NCBI RefSeq assembly: GCF_030252345.1
Contig: NZ_CP126980.1
Coordinates: forward strand, 5,285,501-5,349,500
Origin: Actinoplanes oblitus
GTDB lineage: Bacteria > Actinomycetota > Actinomycetes > Mycobacteriales > Micromonosporaceae
Reading direction: 5' to 3'
DNA length: 64,000 bases
Part shown: positions 30,073 through 38,432 of the stretch, in pieces
How the letters are laid out: every line of letters starts with the position of its first letter
How positions within the stretch are numbered: the stretch's first letter is position 1
Notes under the pieces: model-generated
Told to the model about the DNA's origin: nothing
What the model saw: only the letters and a program-made list of their open reading frames with translations
Database searches by the model: none
Position numbers and translations under genes: made by a program

Positions 30073-30783
30073 ATGTTGCTATCCCAGGCGGCCCGGCGAC
30101 GGATGTACCGCGGCGGCCGCCCCGACCGCGTGGCCCGATGGCTCAACCGGCTCTCCGCGGCCCAGTTCTCGGCCGGCTTCCTGACCCCGGCCACCTGGGT
30201 GACGCTGGAGGTGACCGGCCGGCGCAGCGGACGGACCATCTCGTGCCCCCTCGTGGTGACCCGCTATCGCGGGGAGCGCTACCTCGTCGCGATGCTCGGC
30301 CGGCGAGCCAACTGGGTGGCGAACGTGCGCGCCGCGGACGGGACGGTGGTGCTGCGACACGGCGATCGGGAGGAGGCCCGGCTGGTCGAGGTCGAGCCGC
30401 GGGACCGGGCGCCGATCCTGCGCGCCTTCCTCGCCGCGGCACCCGGTGCCCGGGCGCACCTGCCCGTGGACCGGCACGCCGCACTCGCCGACTTCGCCCG
30501 GATCGCCGACGACTACCCGGTGTTCCGGATCATCACCTCCGGCCGCCCGGCCGAGCATCACCGGCCGGCCGGCCGGCGAACCTGGGGTGAACTGTCCCCC
30601 GCGCAGCGAACGGCAGTTCTGGTTCTGGGCTCGGTGGAGGTGGCCCTGACCGTGACGGCCGCGCTCGACCTGGCACGCCGACCGGCGGGAGAGGTCCGGG
30701 GACCGAAGGCGCTGTGGTGGCCGGCGTTGCTGGTGCAGCCGATGGGCCCGCCGTCGTACCTGGTGTGGGGCCGCCGGCGCTGA
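30073..30783 (+). CDS. Deazaflavin-dependent nitroreductase-like protein fused to PLDc_N-type helices
   Basis: 236 residues. Residues about 20-160 resemble the F420H2-dependent Ddn/split-barrel family (TLEVTGRRSGRTISCPLVVTRYRGERYLVAMLGRRANWVANVRAADG). The C-terminal 65 residues hold two membrane helices ending GPKALWWPALLVQPMGPPSYLVWGRRR, the pattern of the PLDc_N (cardiolipin-synthase N-terminal) domain. The fusion would tether an F420 reductase to the membrane, near quinones (inference). Start ATG 30073 follows TAGGAGG. Confidence 0.85.
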   Translation: MLLSQAARRRMYRGGRPDRVARWLNRLSAAQFSAGFLTPATWVTLEVTGRRSGRTISCPLVVTRYRGERYLVAMLGRRANWVANVRAADGTVVLRHGDREEARLVEVEPRDRAPILRAFLAAAPGARAHLPVDRHAALADFARIADDYPVFRIITSGRPAEHHRPAGRRTWGELSPAQRTAVLVLGSVEVALTVTAALDLARRPAGEVRGPKALWWPALLVQPMGPPSYLVWGRRR

Positions 30784-30905
30784 AAAGCGAGCGGAAACAG
30801 TCCGAAGTGGCACCGCCCGCCAACTTCGGCCGGTCGCGGCACCGGAGGCTGTGACGTGATGCGACCCTTCACCGGCGGCACCGTTCACCTTCCAAGGAGC
30901 GGACA

Positions 30906-31175
30906 TTGGAGATCACCGGATTCCTCACCGCCATCGTCATCGGCCTGATCATCGGAGCCCTCGGCCGTCTCGTGGTTCCCGGCAAGCAGCACATCGCGAT
31001 CTGGCTCACCCTGCTCATCGGCGTGGTGGCCGCGCTCATCGGGACCTTCCTCGCCGCCGCCATCGGCGTCGACGACACCCCCGGCATCGACTGGATAGAA
31101 CTCGCCCTGCAGGTGGGCCTGGCCGCCGCCGGCGTGGCCCTGGTCGCCGGCATCCGCGGACAACGCCGCTCCTGA
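30906..31175 (+). CDS. GlsB/YeaQ/YmgE-family membrane protein
   Basis: 89 residues, three helices, with the family motif ITGFLTAIVIGLIIGALGRLVVPGKQ at the N-terminus. The start is a TTG (30906) six bases after AAGGAG; no ATG or GTG is better placed. Members are linked to general stress. It lies between the deazaflavin gene and the stress-protein gene, with 28 bp to the latter, so the two are probably co-transcribed. Confidence 0.88.
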   Translation: MEITGFLTAIVIGLIIGALGRLVVPGKQHIAIWLTLLIGVVAALIGTFLAAAIGVDDTPGIDWIELALQVGLAAAGVALVAGIRGQRRS

Positions 31176-31203
31176 GCCCCTCGCTCGGCGGAGAGCACCC
31201 AGC

Positions 31204-32073
31204 ATGGCCGGTCAGCGACCGGCCCGGGCCGGCGAGCCGGTCCTCGTCGGCACCGACGGCTCCGCTCCCGCGCAGGCGGCTGTGCGGTGGGCCGCGGTGG
31301 AAGCCCAGCGGCGTGGCACCACACTCACCGTCCTGTGCGCCTACGATCCGGCCGGAGCCGCACTGCCCTGGCGGTCCCGCCAGGATCCGGCCACGGCGGC
31401 CGTCCTCGCGGAGGCCACCGTGGCCGACGCCCGCGCCGCTCTCGGCGCCCTGGCTCCCACGGTGAGCGTGCGCACCGTGGTCGCGCCGGGCCAGCCCGCC
31501 GCCGTGCTGCTTCAGCACAGCGGGGACGCCGGCCTGCTGGTGGTCGGCCATCGCGGCCGCGGCGGTCTCACCAGCCTGCTGCTCGGGTCGGTCGGGCAGC
31601 GGGTGTCCACCCACGCCCGGTGCACCACCGCGGTGGTGCGCGGCCGGTCCTTCGCCATCGACGGCCCGGTCGTGGTCGGCGTCGACAGCTCCCCCGGTGG
31701 CCGGGCGGCGCTGCGCGCCGCTCTCGACGCCGCCCGCCTGAGGCACGCGCCCGTGCTCGCGCTGCACGCGTATGCCGAGGCGCTGCCACCGGTCGCCTCG
31801 GGCCTGCACCCGACCCTGCCTACCGGCCCGGAGGAGTTGGCGAAGTCCCGCATGGACGAGGTGGTCGGGCTGCTGGCCGGAGGGCAGGCCGACTTCCCGG
31901 ATGTTCAGGTGCGGAGCCAGGTGGCCGCCGGATCGGCTGCGGGCCTGCTGGTGGGCGCCTCGTACCACGCCCAGCTGATGGTGGTCGGCAACCACGGCCG
32001 CGGCAGCCCGCTGGGATCGGTCGGTCAGCAGTTGCTGCACCACGCGGACTGCCCGGTGCTGATCGCCCGCTGA
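31204..32073 (+). CDS. Tandem universal stress protein 2
   Basis: 289 residues, two Usp domains: PVLVGTDGSAPAQAAVRWAA and PVVVGVDSSPGGRAALRAALDAA. The first keeps the full ATP loop GHRGRGGLTSLLLGS (G-x2-G-x9-G-S). The second has a shortened loop (GNHGRGSPLGS), so only one half may bind nucleotide. ATG 31204 follows GGAGAG. Converges on adhE with a strong terminator between. Confidence 0.94.
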   Translation: MAGQRPARAGEPVLVGTDGSAPAQAAVRWAAVEAQRRGTTLTVLCAYDPAGAALPWRSRQDPATAAVLAEATVADARAALGALAPTVSVRTVVAPGQPAAVLLQHSGDAGLLVVGHRGRGGLTSLLLGSVGQRVSTHARCTTAVVRGRSFAIDGPVVVGVDSSPGGRAALRAALDAARLRHAPVLALHAYAEALPPVASGLHPTLPTGPEELAKSRMDEVVGLLAGGQADFPDVQVRSQVAAGSAAGLLVGASYHAQLMVVGNHGRGSPLGSVGQQLLHHADCPVLIAR

Positions 32074-32079
32074 TGAGCC

Positions 32080-32108
32080 GTGGCCGGCCCCTGCCGAGGG
32101 CCGGCCAC
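32080..32108. terminator. Bidirectional terminator hairpin
   Basis: Perfect 11-bp stem (GTGGCCGGCCC and its complement) with a 7-nt loop, located between the convergent stress-protein (stop 32073) and adhE (stop 32123) genes. Confidence 0.75.
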
Positions 32109-32122
32109 GCTTGCCGCGACTG

Positions 32123-34756
32123 CTACGAACGCTCGGCGCCGTAGAAGGCGGCCCGCATCAGCTCCCGCATGTCGGCGAGCATCGGCATCCGCGGGTTGGC
32201 CGGGGCGCACTGGTCCTCGTACGCGTTGAGCGCCTGCTGCGGCAGTGCCGCGAGGAACGCCTTCTCGTCGACGCCGAGCGCGGCGAACGACGGCTCGATG
32301 CCGACCGCGTCGCGCAACCGTTCAACGGCGGCCGCCAGGGACTCCACCGCCTCGGCCGGGGTGGCCGCGGGCAGGCCGAGCATCGCGGCGATGTCGGCGA
32401 AGCGCTCGGGTGCCCGGTAGTTCTCGTACTTCGGCCAGCCGGACAGCTTCGACGGGGTGCTGCCGTTGTAGCGGATCACGTGCGGCAGCAGGACCGCGTT
32501 GGTCCGCCCGTGCGCGAGGTGGAAGGTGGCCCCGAGGGTGTGCGACATGGCGTGCACGATGCCGAGGAACGCACTGCCGAACGCCATCCCGGCGATGGTG
32601 CCGGCGTTGTGCATCCGCTCCCGGGCCTCGCCGTCGCCGTGCACCACCGACTTCTCCAGGTTGGCGAAGATCAGCCGGATGGCGTGCAGGGCCAGGCCGT
32701 CGGTGAAGTCGTTGGCGTAGACCGACACGTACGCCTCGATCGCGTGGGTGAGCGCGTCGAACCCGCTGTCCGCGGCGATCACCCGGGGCAGGCTGGCGGT
32801 CAGCGCCGGGTCGACGATCGCCACGGTCGGGGTCAGCGCGTAGTCGGCGAGCGGGTACTTCTTGCCGGTGCGGTGGTCGGTGATGACCGCGAACGGGGTC
32901 ACCTCGGCGCCGGTCCCGGAGGTGGTCGGGATGCAGACCAGCCGCGCCTTCTCCCCCAGGGTCGGGAAGGTGAACGCCCGTTTGCGGATGTCGAAGAACT
33001 TCTCCCGCATGTCGGCGAAGTCGACCTCCGGGTGCTCGTACTTGAGCCACATCACCTTGGCCGCGTCCATCGCCGAGCCGCCGCCGAGCGCGATGATGGT
33101 GTCCGGGTGGAACGAGCGCATCAGCTCGGCGCCGCGTTCCACGGTGGTCATCCGGGGTTCCGGCTCCACGTCGTCGATGATCTGCAGGACCACCCGGTTC
33201 GGCCGGTTCTGCAGCACCCGGTCGATGCGCTCGACGAAACCCAGCCGGGTCATCGTCTCGTCGGTGACCACGGTGACCCGGGCGACGTCCGGCATGTCGC
33301 TCAGGTAACGGATCGCGTGCGGCTCGAAGTAGATCTTCGACGGCACCTTGAACCACTGCAGGTTGTTGGTACGCCGGCCGATCCGCTTGACGTTGATCAG
33401 GTTGACCGCCGACACGTTGTTGGACACCGAGTTGTGCCCGTAACTCCCGCAGCCCAGGGTCAGCGAGGGCAGGAACGCGTTGTACATGTCGCCGATGCCG
33501 CCCTGCGAGGCCGGCGAGTTCCAGATCACCCGTACCGCCTTCACCCGCTGGCCGAACTCGACGACCAACTGCTCGTCCGCTGTATGGATCACGGCGCTGT
33601 GGCCCAGCCCGTGGAACTCCACCATCTGGGTGGCCGCGCGCACCCCCTCCTCCCGGGAGTGCACCCGCAGGACCGCGAGGACCGGGCACAGCTTCTCCCG
33701 GGTCAGCGGCTCGCTCGGGCCGACCTCGGCGACCTCGGTGAGGATGATCGAGGTCTGCGGCGGCACGGTGAACCCGGCCTGCTCGGCGATCCAGGCCGCG
33801 GACTGCCCGACCACCCGCGGGTTGAGCTTGGCGCCGTCGCACGCGGTGCCGAACGCCGCGACCCCGAAGATGAACTCCTCCAGCAGTCGCTTCTCCTCGG
33901 CGGTGGCGAGGTGGGCGTGCAGACCGCGGAACTCGTCCAGGGCGGCGTCGTAGATCTCGTCGTCGATGATGGCGGCCTGCTCGGAGGCGCAGATCATGCC
34001 GTTGTCGAAGGACTTCGACAGCACGATGTCGTTGATCGCCCGGGGAAGTTTCGCGGTCGCCTCCACGTAGGCGGGCACGTTCCCGGCGCCGACGCCGAGG
34101 GCGGGCTTGCCGGCCGAGTACGCCGCCCGCACCATGTTGTTGCCGCCGGTGGCCAGGATGGTCGCGACGCCCGGATGGTGCATGAGGGCCGTGGTGGCCT
34201 CGACCGACGGGTGCTCGATCCACTGCACGCAGTCCGCCGGCGCGCCGGCGGCGACCGCGGCGTCCCGCACGACCCGGGCCGCCTCGGCGCTGCACCGCTG
34301 CGCGGCCGGGTGGAACGCGAACACGATCGGGTTACGGGTCTTCAGCGCGATCAACGCCTTGAAGATGGTCGTCGAGGTCGGGTTGGTGACCGGGGTGATG
34401 CCGGCGACCACGCCGACCGGGTCGGCGATCTCGGTGACCCCGGTGATCTCGTCGTGGCTGATCACGCCGACCGTGCGCAGCTTCGCCATGCTGTGCGTGA
34501 CGTGCTCGCAGGCGAAGATGTTCTTGACCGCCTTGTCCTCGAAGACGCCCCGGCCGGTCTCCTCGACGGCCAGCTGGGCCAGCGCGGCATGCCGGTCGAG
34601 AGCCGCGACCGACGCCTTCTTGACGATGTAGTCGATCTTCTCCTGGTCGAACGAGTCGTACTCGGCGAGCGCCTTGAGCGCGGCGGTCACCAGGGTGTCC
34701 ACCTCGATGGCGACGTCGGAGGGCACAGGTTGCGGGCCCGATCGCTGAGCGGTCAC
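32123..34756 (-). CDS. adhE: Bifunctional acetaldehyde-CoA/alcohol dehydrogenase
   Basis: Reduces acetyl-CoA to acetaldehyde and ethanol, regenerating NAD+ during fermentation. 877 residues: N-terminal acetaldehyde dehydrogenase domain with catalytic C256 (NGMICASEQA) and the NAD-binding linker, then the iron-dependent alcohol dehydrogenase domain (ALGGGSAMDAAKVMWL, PTTSGTGAEVTPFAV, DALTHAIEAYVS, FLGIVHAMSHTLGATFHLAHG with iron-ligand histidines). Start GTG 34756 follows GAAGGAGG; the frame is open 28 codons further. AdhE together with NifJ gives a pyruvate-to-ethanol route. A DosR-like box lies 78 bp upstream. Confidence 0.96.
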   Translation of the reverse strand: MTAQRSGPQPVPSDVAIEVDTLVTAALKALAEYDSFDQEKIDYIVKKASVAALDRHAALAQLAVEETGRGVFEDKAVKNIFACEHVTHSMAKLRTVGVISHDEITGVTEIADPVGVVAGITPVTNPTSTTIFKALIALKTRNPIVFAFHPAAQRCSAEAARVVRDAAVAAGAPADCVQWIEHPSVEATTALMHHPGVATILATGGNNMVRAAYSAGKPALGVGAGNVPAYVEATAKLPRAINDIVLSKSFDNGMICASEQAAIIDDEIYDAALDEFRGLHAHLATAEEKRLLEEFIFGVAAFGTACDGAKLNPRVVGQSAAWIAEQAGFTVPPQTSIILTEVAEVGPSEPLTREKLCPVLAVLRVHSREEGVRAATQMVEFHGLGHSAVIHTADEQLVVEFGQRVKAVRVIWNSPASQGGIGDMYNAFLPSLTLGCGSYGHNSVSNNVSAVNLINVKRIGRRTNNLQWFKVPSKIYFEPHAIRYLSDMPDVARVTVVTDETMTRLGFVERIDRVLQNRPNRVVLQIIDDVEPEPRMTTVERGAELMRSFHPDTIIALGGGSAMDAAKVMWLKYEHPEVDFADMREKFFDIRKRAFTFPTLGEKARLVCIPTTSGTGAEVTPFAVITDHRTGKKYPLADYALTPTVAIVDPALTASLPRVIAADSGFDALTHAIEAYVSVYANDFTDGLALHAIRLIFANLEKSVVHGDGEARERMHNAGTIAGMAFGSAFLGIVHAMSHTLGATFHLAHGRTNAVLLPHVIRYNGSTPSKLSGWPKYENYRAPERFADIAAMLGLPAATPAEAVESLAAAVERLRDAVGIEPSFAALGVDEKAFLAALPQQALNAYEDQCAPANPRMPMLADMRELMRAAFYGAERS

Positions 34757-34833
34757 GGCCGCCTCCTTCACTCGTGGTCCGTCTCGAACGGACCGGACAC
34801 CCTCACCTTGATCCACGCAGCGGCCGGGACACA

Positions 34834-34847
34834 GGGCCACTGGTCCC
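34834..34847. promoter_or_regulatory. DosR-like box 5 (before adhE)
   Basis: GGGCCACTGGTCCC, four of six arm pairs complementary, 78-91 bp upstream of the adhE start. Confidence 0.5.
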
Positions 34848-34928
34848 GGACGGCGGGATGCGAAGGGCCCGATCGGGGCGGACCACGGCCGGCATGCGAC
34901 CGCGACGCGGCGATCTGTCCGCGAGTTC

Positions 34929-34942
34929 GGGACTCCCGGCCC
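34929..34942. promoter_or_regulatory. DosR-like box 6 (before VOC gene)
   Basis: GGGACTCCCGGCCC fits GGG-H-C-N4-G-K-CCC and retains the mycobacterial half GGGACT. It lies 62-76 bp upstream of the VOC-family gene. Confidence 0.5.
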
Positions 34943-35004
34943 TGGGCTCCGCCCGGAAAGCGGCCGACACTGGCGGCAGAGGCAACCACATCGAGGTGAT
35001 CACC

Positions 35005-35367
35005 ATGACCAACGCGGTCGTGCACTGGGAGATCGGCGGCCCGAACCTGCCCGAGCTGCGCGACTTCTACGCCAAGGCCTTCGGCTGGACGATCGACGAC
35101 GCGAGAGAGGACTACTGCCTGGTACGCCCGGTCGCCGACGGGACCGGCGGTGGCCTGATGCAGACCCGTGAGCGGATGCTGCCCTACGTGACGATCTACA
35201 TCGACGTCCTGGACCTGGATGCCGCGCTGAAGACCATCACCGGCCTGGGCGGTGACCTGCTGACCCCGCCCACCCGCATCAACGACTCCCTGTCGTTCGC
35301 GCTGTTCCAGGACCCGGCCGGCAACGCGATCGGTCTGCTGCAGGGCGAGCCGATGACCGCCGCTTGA
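35005..35367 (+). CDS. VOC-family (glyoxalase-like) protein
   Basis: 120 residues with a vicinal-oxygen-chelate fold: HWEIGGPNLPELRDFYAKAFGW opens the first module and VTIYIDVLDLDAALKTITGLGGDLLTPP, FALFQDPAGNAIGLLQ the second. Such small stand-alone proteins act as dioxygenase- or glyoxalase-like enzymes or binding proteins; the substrate cannot be inferred. Start ATG 35005 follows GAGGTGA. Divergent from adhE, sharing the boxed promoter region. Confidence 0.9.
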   Translation: MTNAVVHWEIGGPNLPELRDFYAKAFGWTIDDAREDYCLVRPVADGTGGGLMQTRERMLPYVTIYIDVLDLDAALKTITGLGGDLLTPPTRINDSLSFALFQDPAGNAIGLLQGEPMTAA

Positions 35368-35382
35368 GGCCCCAGGCCTGCT

Positions 35383-35409
35383 CCGGCACGCGGCACGCCC
35401 CGGTGCCGG
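35383..35409. terminator. Possible bidirectional hairpin
   Basis: CCGGCAC and GTGCCGG, 7-bp stem with a 13-nt loop, fills the 42-bp gap between the convergent VOC and DUF2231 genes. Confidence 0.45.
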
Positions 35410-35934
35410 TCAGCCAGGTAGCCCGGTGCCGGTGGTGCTGACGCCGCCGGTCCAGGCGGCTCTGGCTCCGGAGTCACCGATGCGGTAGATGCCGTAGACA
35501 CCCGTCGTCGCCACGGCGATGGCGGCCGCGGCGACCATTCCGGTGACAGCCGGCGACAGCGGCGCCAGGTAGGTGCGGCGTTCGGGTGCCCCGCCGGGAC
35601 CGGTCGCCGCGATGATCTCCCGGTGCCGCCACCAGACGAGCAGGGCCAGCACGGCGATCGGGACGGCGTAGAAGATGGCGCTGTCCCCGAGTTCGGCGTG
35701 TTCGTGTACCAGGACGCTGCCGGGGACACGGCGCTCCAGCCACTCCCCCGCCTCGGTGGTCAGCGGCACCAGCCCGGTGACGCCCCAGGCCAGCAGGGCG
35801 TTCGCCCCGGCCAGCCGGTGCCGGGCGGCCGGCCAGAGCGCGGTGAGCACCAGCAACAGGGCGCTCAGCGGAAGCAGCACGACGACGGCGTGCACGAGCA
35901 GGACGTGTGCGGGGAGTCCGTTGATGGTTGACAT
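35410..35934 (-). CDS. DUF2231-type membrane protein
   Basis: 174 residues, four helices: VLLVHAVVVLLPLSALLLVLTALWP, ALLAWGVTGLVPLTTEAGEWL, AIFYAVPIAVLALLVWW and AVTGMVAAAAIAVATTGVYGIYRIG. The motif INGLPAHVLLVHAVVVLLPL and H-[EH]-H-A-E-L-G are typical of DUF2231 proteins, often associated with redox or heme functions but not assigned. Start ATG 35934; the upstream frame is not conserved. Divergent from the response regulator gene. Confidence 0.85.
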   Translation of the reverse strand: MSTINGLPAHVLLVHAVVVLLPLSALLLVLTALWPAARHRLAGANALLAWGVTGLVPLTTEAGEWLERRVPGSVLVHEHAELGDSAIFYAVPIAVLALLVWWRHREIIAATGPGGAPERRTYLAPLSPAVTGMVAAAAIAVATTGVYGIYRIGDSGARAAWTGGVSTTGTGLPG

Positions 35935-35969
35935 GCGAGAGCCTTCCGGATTCTGTACGAGGTGATCGG

Positions 35970-35991
35970 GCTGCCGGGCATTCCTGGCAGC
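35970..35991. promoter_or_regulatory. Inverted repeat in divergent promoter
   Basis: GCTGCC-N10-GGCAGC, 6-bp arms, midway between the DUF2231 gene and the response regulator gene. Could be the OmpR-type regulator's own binding site, but direct repeats would be more usual for that family. Confidence 0.3.
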
Positions 35992-36019
35992 GTAGGAGTC
36001 GTTTTCTTGGAGTTTTCCG

Positions 36020-36748
36020 ATGCGGTCGCGGCATTCTTGGCCGGTGCGGACCACGACCACAGCGACCGGCGGCGGCGGCCGGCACCCGGCGGAACGGCGG
36101 ATCCTAGTGGTGGAGGACGACCGGGAAGTCGGTGACATGCTGCTGCGCCTGTTCCAGCAGGCGGGGTACATCGCGGATCTGGCCCGTGACGGTCAGGCCG
36201 GACTGCATCTGGCGCTGATCCGTCGCTACGACGTCCTGGTGCTCGATCGCCGGCTGCCCGCCATCGAGGGCCTGGACCTGCTCGCGCGGCTGCGGCGCAG
36301 CGGTATCACCACCCCGGCGCTGGTCCTGACCGCTCTGGGCACCGTCGACGACCGAGTGGCGGGCCTGGACGGCGGAGCCGAGGACTATCTGGTCAAGCCG
36401 TTCGAGGTCGACGAGCTGCTGGCCCGGGTGCGGGTGCTGCTGCGTCGCCCGGTCGCCGCGGTGACCACCCTGTCCGTCGGGACGTCCGAGTTCGACCTGC
36501 TCACCCGGCAGGTCACCGGTGCTGATGGCAGCGTCGCCGCGCTGTCCGGGCGAGAGGCCGACCTGCTGCGCATGCTGGCCGAGGCGCCGGACCGGACCTT
36601 CAGCCGGGCCGACATCGTCGCCCGCGTCTTCCCCGACGCGGCAGCGGAGACCCTGGTCGACACCTACGTGCACTACCTGCGCCGCAAACTCGGCGCCGAG
36701 GTCGTGCACACCGTGCGCGGCGCCGGTTACCGGCTGGGCGCGCGATGA
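36020..36748 (+). CDS. OmpR-type response regulator
   Basis: 242 residues. Receiver domain: acidic pair in VVEDDREVG, phospho-acceptor D76 in VLVLDRRLP, T/S in LVLTALG, K in YLVKPFEVDELLARV. The C-terminal winged helix ends in the OmpR signature ETLVDTYVHYLRRKLGAEVVHTVRGAGYRL. ATG 36020 is preceded by TTGGAG with 7-bp spacing; a GTG eight codons later is possible. The stop overlaps the kinase start (ATGA). It may control the neighbouring DUF2231 gene. Confidence 0.93.
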   Translation: MRSRHSWPVRTTTTATGGGGRHPAERRILVVEDDREVGDMLLRLFQQAGYIADLARDGQAGLHLALIRRYDVLVLDRRLPAIEGLDLLARLRRSGITTPALVLTALGTVDDRVAGLDGGAEDYLVKPFEVDELLARVRVLLRRPVAAVTTLSVGTSEFDLLTRQVTGADGSVAALSGREADLLRMLAEAPDRTFSRADIVARVFPDAAAETLVDTYVHYLRRKLGAEVVHTVRGAGYRLGAR

Positions 36749-37965
36749 GCGCCGCCGGCCCCGACCGGCAGCTGCTGCGGCGGGCGCGCCGTGCCCTCGC
36801 GGTGCAGAACACCGTGACGGTGGCCCTGATCCTGCTGATGTTCGGCCTCGTCACGGCGTACACCGTCGCGCGCGCCCAACGTGCCGAGCTGCAGCGGTCC
36901 CTGTGGAAGACCGCCGCCACGGCGGAGGACGTGATCGACCCGCCGGATGGCACCTGGATCTTCCGGGTGGCTCCGGACGGCCGGCTGACCTCGACCGCGC
37001 ATCCGCCGCACGGCCTGCCGGACCGGGCCGCACTGGACCGGGTCCGGGCCGGCGGCGCCGCCGAGACGACCGGGATCGACATCGACGGATCCGACTACCT
37101 GATGGTGACCCGGAGCCGCGGCCACAGCACGGTGCAGGTGGTCGGCAGCCTCGCCGGCGAGGAGGACGAGCGGCACCGGCTGCTGACCGCGCTCGGCGTG
37201 GCCGGGCTGTTCGGCCTGGCCGCCGCGGGCGCGGCCGGGACGCTGCTGGCGCGCCGGGCCACCGCACCCCTCGGCGAGGCGCTGGCCCGGCAGCGCCGGT
37301 TCGTCGCCGATGCCAGCCATGAGCTGCGGACCCCGGTCACGCAACTGCACACCCGCGCCCAGCTGCTGCAACAGGATCTGCTGGCCGGGGCGTCGCGGGA
37401 CGCCATGGCAGCGGACGTCGCCCAGCTGGTGACAGGTACCGGGCAGCTCGGCGAGGTGATCGAGGACCTGCTGCTCTCCACCGGGCCGGCGCACAACGCC
37501 GGCGCGACGGCCGAGGTCGACCTGGGTGTGCTGGCCGCCGGCGTGGTCGCGGCCTTCGCCGCCCGGGCTCACCACCAGAACGTCGAACTCGCCCTGAATC
37601 CCGACCCGGACAGTCCGTCGCTGGTCCACGGCCGGGAGGCGGCACTGCGCCGGGTGGTCGTCGCGCTGGTCGACAACGCGCTGAGCCACACGCCGGCCGG
37701 TGGACACGTCACTGTCGAACTGCGTTTCCAGCGCCAGGAGAACTCGGTGCGGCTTACCGTACGTGATGACGGCACCGGTTTCGACCCGGCCGACGCCGAG
37801 CGCATCTTCGACCGGTTCGCCCGCGGCCACGGCGATCATCGCCGCTTCGGCCTCGGCCTGGCGCTGGCCCGCGAGGTGGTGGCCGGGCACGGTGGCACCA
37901 TCGAGGCCGGCGGCGAACCCGGCCGCGGCGCCACCTTCACCATCCGGCTGCCCGCCCCGCAGTGA
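36745..37965 (+). CDS. Sensor histidine kinase
   Basis: 406 residues. Two membrane helices (TVALILLMFGLVTAYTVARA and LGVAGLFGLAAAGAAGTLL) enclose an extracellular region of about 90 residues. The HisKA box FVADASHELRTPVTQLHTR carries H192. The ATPase domain has NALSHTPAGG, DDGTGFD, FDRFARG and GLGLALAREVV. Forms an operon with the response regulator; the signal is unknown. It has no GAF/heme domain as in DosS/DosT. Confidence 0.94.
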   Translation: MSAAGPDRQLLRRARRALAVQNTVTVALILLMFGLVTAYTVARAQRAELQRSLWKTAATAEDVIDPPDGTWIFRVAPDGRLTSTAHPPHGLPDRAALDRVRAGGAAETTGIDIDGSDYLMVTRSRGHSTVQVVGSLAGEEDERHRLLTALGVAGLFGLAAAGAAGTLLARRATAPLGEALARQRRFVADASHELRTPVTQLHTRAQLLQQDLLAGASRDAMAADVAQLVTGTGQLGEVIEDLLLSTGPAHNAGATAEVDLGVLAAGVVAAFAARAHHQNVELALNPDPDSPSLVHGREAALRRVVVALVDNALSHTPAGGHVTVELRFQRQENSVRLTVRDDGTGFDPADAERIFDRFARGHGDHRRFGLGLALAREVVAGHGGTIEAGGEPGRGATFTIRLPAPQ

Positions 37966-37995
37966 CCGACATCCGCCGGACCGTTGCCAATCGCC

Positions 37996-38280
37996 TCACG
38001 CGCCCGTGCTGGAGTCGCCTTTCTCCGGCACCGACAGCGGGTGTTCCTCGTCGTCCCGGGCCGCCAGCCGTTCCAGCGCATGCTGGTACTGGCCGCGGTT
38101 GATCTCACCGCGGACAAGCTGAGCGGCCAGCGCGCCCTCCAGGGTGGTCGCCCGGACCAGCCGATCTTCAAGGTCGGGGGACGCGGTGGCGTCCTTCGAC
38201 GGCACCGCCGTGACCGCCGGCCATGCGGCGAACACGGCGGTGAACAGCAGGGCCATCGTGAACAAGACCAGGTAGAACAA
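37996..38280 (-). CDS. Small membrane protein with SHOCT-like tail
   Basis: 94 residues: one N-terminal helix (FYLVLFTMALLFTAVFAAWP), a linker, and a C-terminal AAQLVRGEINRGQYQHALERLAA resembling the SHOCT oligomerisation motif. I choose TTG 38280 because GGAGGAGG sits 7 bp upstream; GTG 38289 lies too close to that site, and the longer frame to 38376 would run across the DosR-like box. Box 7, upstream, suggests hypoxia control. Specific function unknown. Confidence 0.72.
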   Translation of the reverse strand: MFYLVLFTMALLFTAVFAAWPAVTAVPSKDATASPDLEDRLVRATTLEGALAAQLVRGEINRGQYQHALERLAARDDEEHPLSVPEKGDSSTGA

Positions 38281-38332
38281 AGCTTCCACCTCCTCCGACG
38301 TCAACCCTGGTGGGTAGTGACCTCGATCAGCA

Positions 38333-38346
38333 GGGACCAAGGTCCC
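38333..38346. promoter_or_regulatory. DosR-like box 7
   Basis: GGGACCAAGGTCCC, a perfect 6-2-6 palindrome and the copy nearest to the mycobacterial form GGGACTTTAGTCCC, 53-66 bp upstream of the small membrane protein. Confidence 0.68.
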
Positions 38347-38432
38347 GTCCGCGAAGTTCGGATGACCCGTGACCAAGCCATCGGGCGCGCCTCGTTCACT
38401 CCGGGAACATGCGGGCGGCTACCGTGACCGGG

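Noticed and set aside
32111..34999. Open frame of 962 codons on the plus strand
   Set aside because: Antisense to adhE; no motifs, composition typical of a shadow frame.
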